From positions 1-42,500 of the forward strand of contig NZ_CP011774.1 in the NCBI RefSeq assembly GCF_001412535.1: DNA of 42,500 nt, in the 5' to 3' direction. The notes under the pieces were generated by a model. It had not been told where the DNA came from and did no database searches. It saw nothing but the letters and a program-made list of their open reading frames with translations. Numbering within the stretch: the first letter of the stretch is position 1; each line of letters starts with the position of its first letter. Position numbers and translations under genes: made by a program. The DNA is from Limnohabitans sp. 63ED37-2. GTDB lineage: Bacteria; Pseudomonadota; Gammaproteobacteria; Burkholderiales; Burkholderiaceae_C. Shown piece by piece: positions 41,710 through 42,500 of the stretch.

Positions 41710-41878
41710 TATACAGCCGATAAGCGTGGGCGTTTGATGGTGATTGCCAAGTTCTTCGGAACTTAGCTTTAATTAGCTAACAAACGCTCATGAAGTAAAA
41801 AAGATGTGGAAATCAGAAATGGTTGCCACGTCGATTCCAATTTATGAGTTGGTCGAAAGACCGAAAAAAATCAAGATC

Positions 41879-42500
<622 letters not shown>

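Overview
The window looks like a chromosomal segment of a freshwater-type betaproteobacterium of the family Comamonadaceae (Burkholderiales). The 16S rRNA start at the right end is betaproteobacterial. Bug-family receptors, Liv-type transport operons and the priA/hemE/rep/uup genes also fit this group. A Limnohabitans/Rhodoferax-like genus is plausible but cannot be fixed from about 620 bases of 16S. No insertion sequence, prophage, CRISPR array or tRNA gene was seen.

Bases 1-8085 (+ strand) hold an operon-like run. It contains an acyl-CoA synthetase whose 5' end lies outside the window, a complete branched-chain-amino-acid-type ABC importer (two ATPases, two permeases, one periplasmic binding protein), and a phenylacetate-CoA-ligase-like protein with an altered nucleotide loop. 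The layout suggests uptake of a carboxylic acid coupled to CoA activation; the substrate is unknown. A Bug/TctC periplasmic receptor follows, then a small gene broken by a one-base shift. Next, on the - strand, is a two-component pair: a LuxR-type regulator and a membrane hybrid histidine kinase.

Bases 12350-23101 are the most interesting part. They read as a self-contained sucrose (or sucrose-like glycoside) utilisation locus. It has an exported repeat protein, an SLC45/GPH-type sugar symporter, a GH13 sucrose phosphorylase, a TonB-dependent outer-membrane receptor, a dedicated TonB-ExbB-ExbD-ExbD energising complex and a LacI-family regulator. Four operator-like sites sharing CGATTGCA, three of them fitting TGNAANCGNTTNCA perfectly, lie in front of the symporter, the receptor and tonB. 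The plan parallels the Xanthomonas sux locus, but phosphorolysis replaces amylosucrase and the locus carries its own TonB motor.

Bases 23084-41428 are mostly housekeeping and metabolic genes: a lipoprotein overlapping rep helicase, an AEC transporter, priA, hemE and a DsbD-family reductase. Then come a creatininase-family hydrolase and a - strand series running from uup to a protein resembling Bacillus Tgl transglutaminase. That series includes a LysE exporter, a DMT exporter, an aminotransferase, a PhzF protein and a histidine phosphatase. The priA-hemE interval (28908-29282) contains one perfect and two near-perfect DnaA-box-like words.

Bases 41429-42500 contain an rRNA operon control region (two tandem promoters and a boxA-like antiterminator) and the first part of 16S rRNA, which runs off the window.
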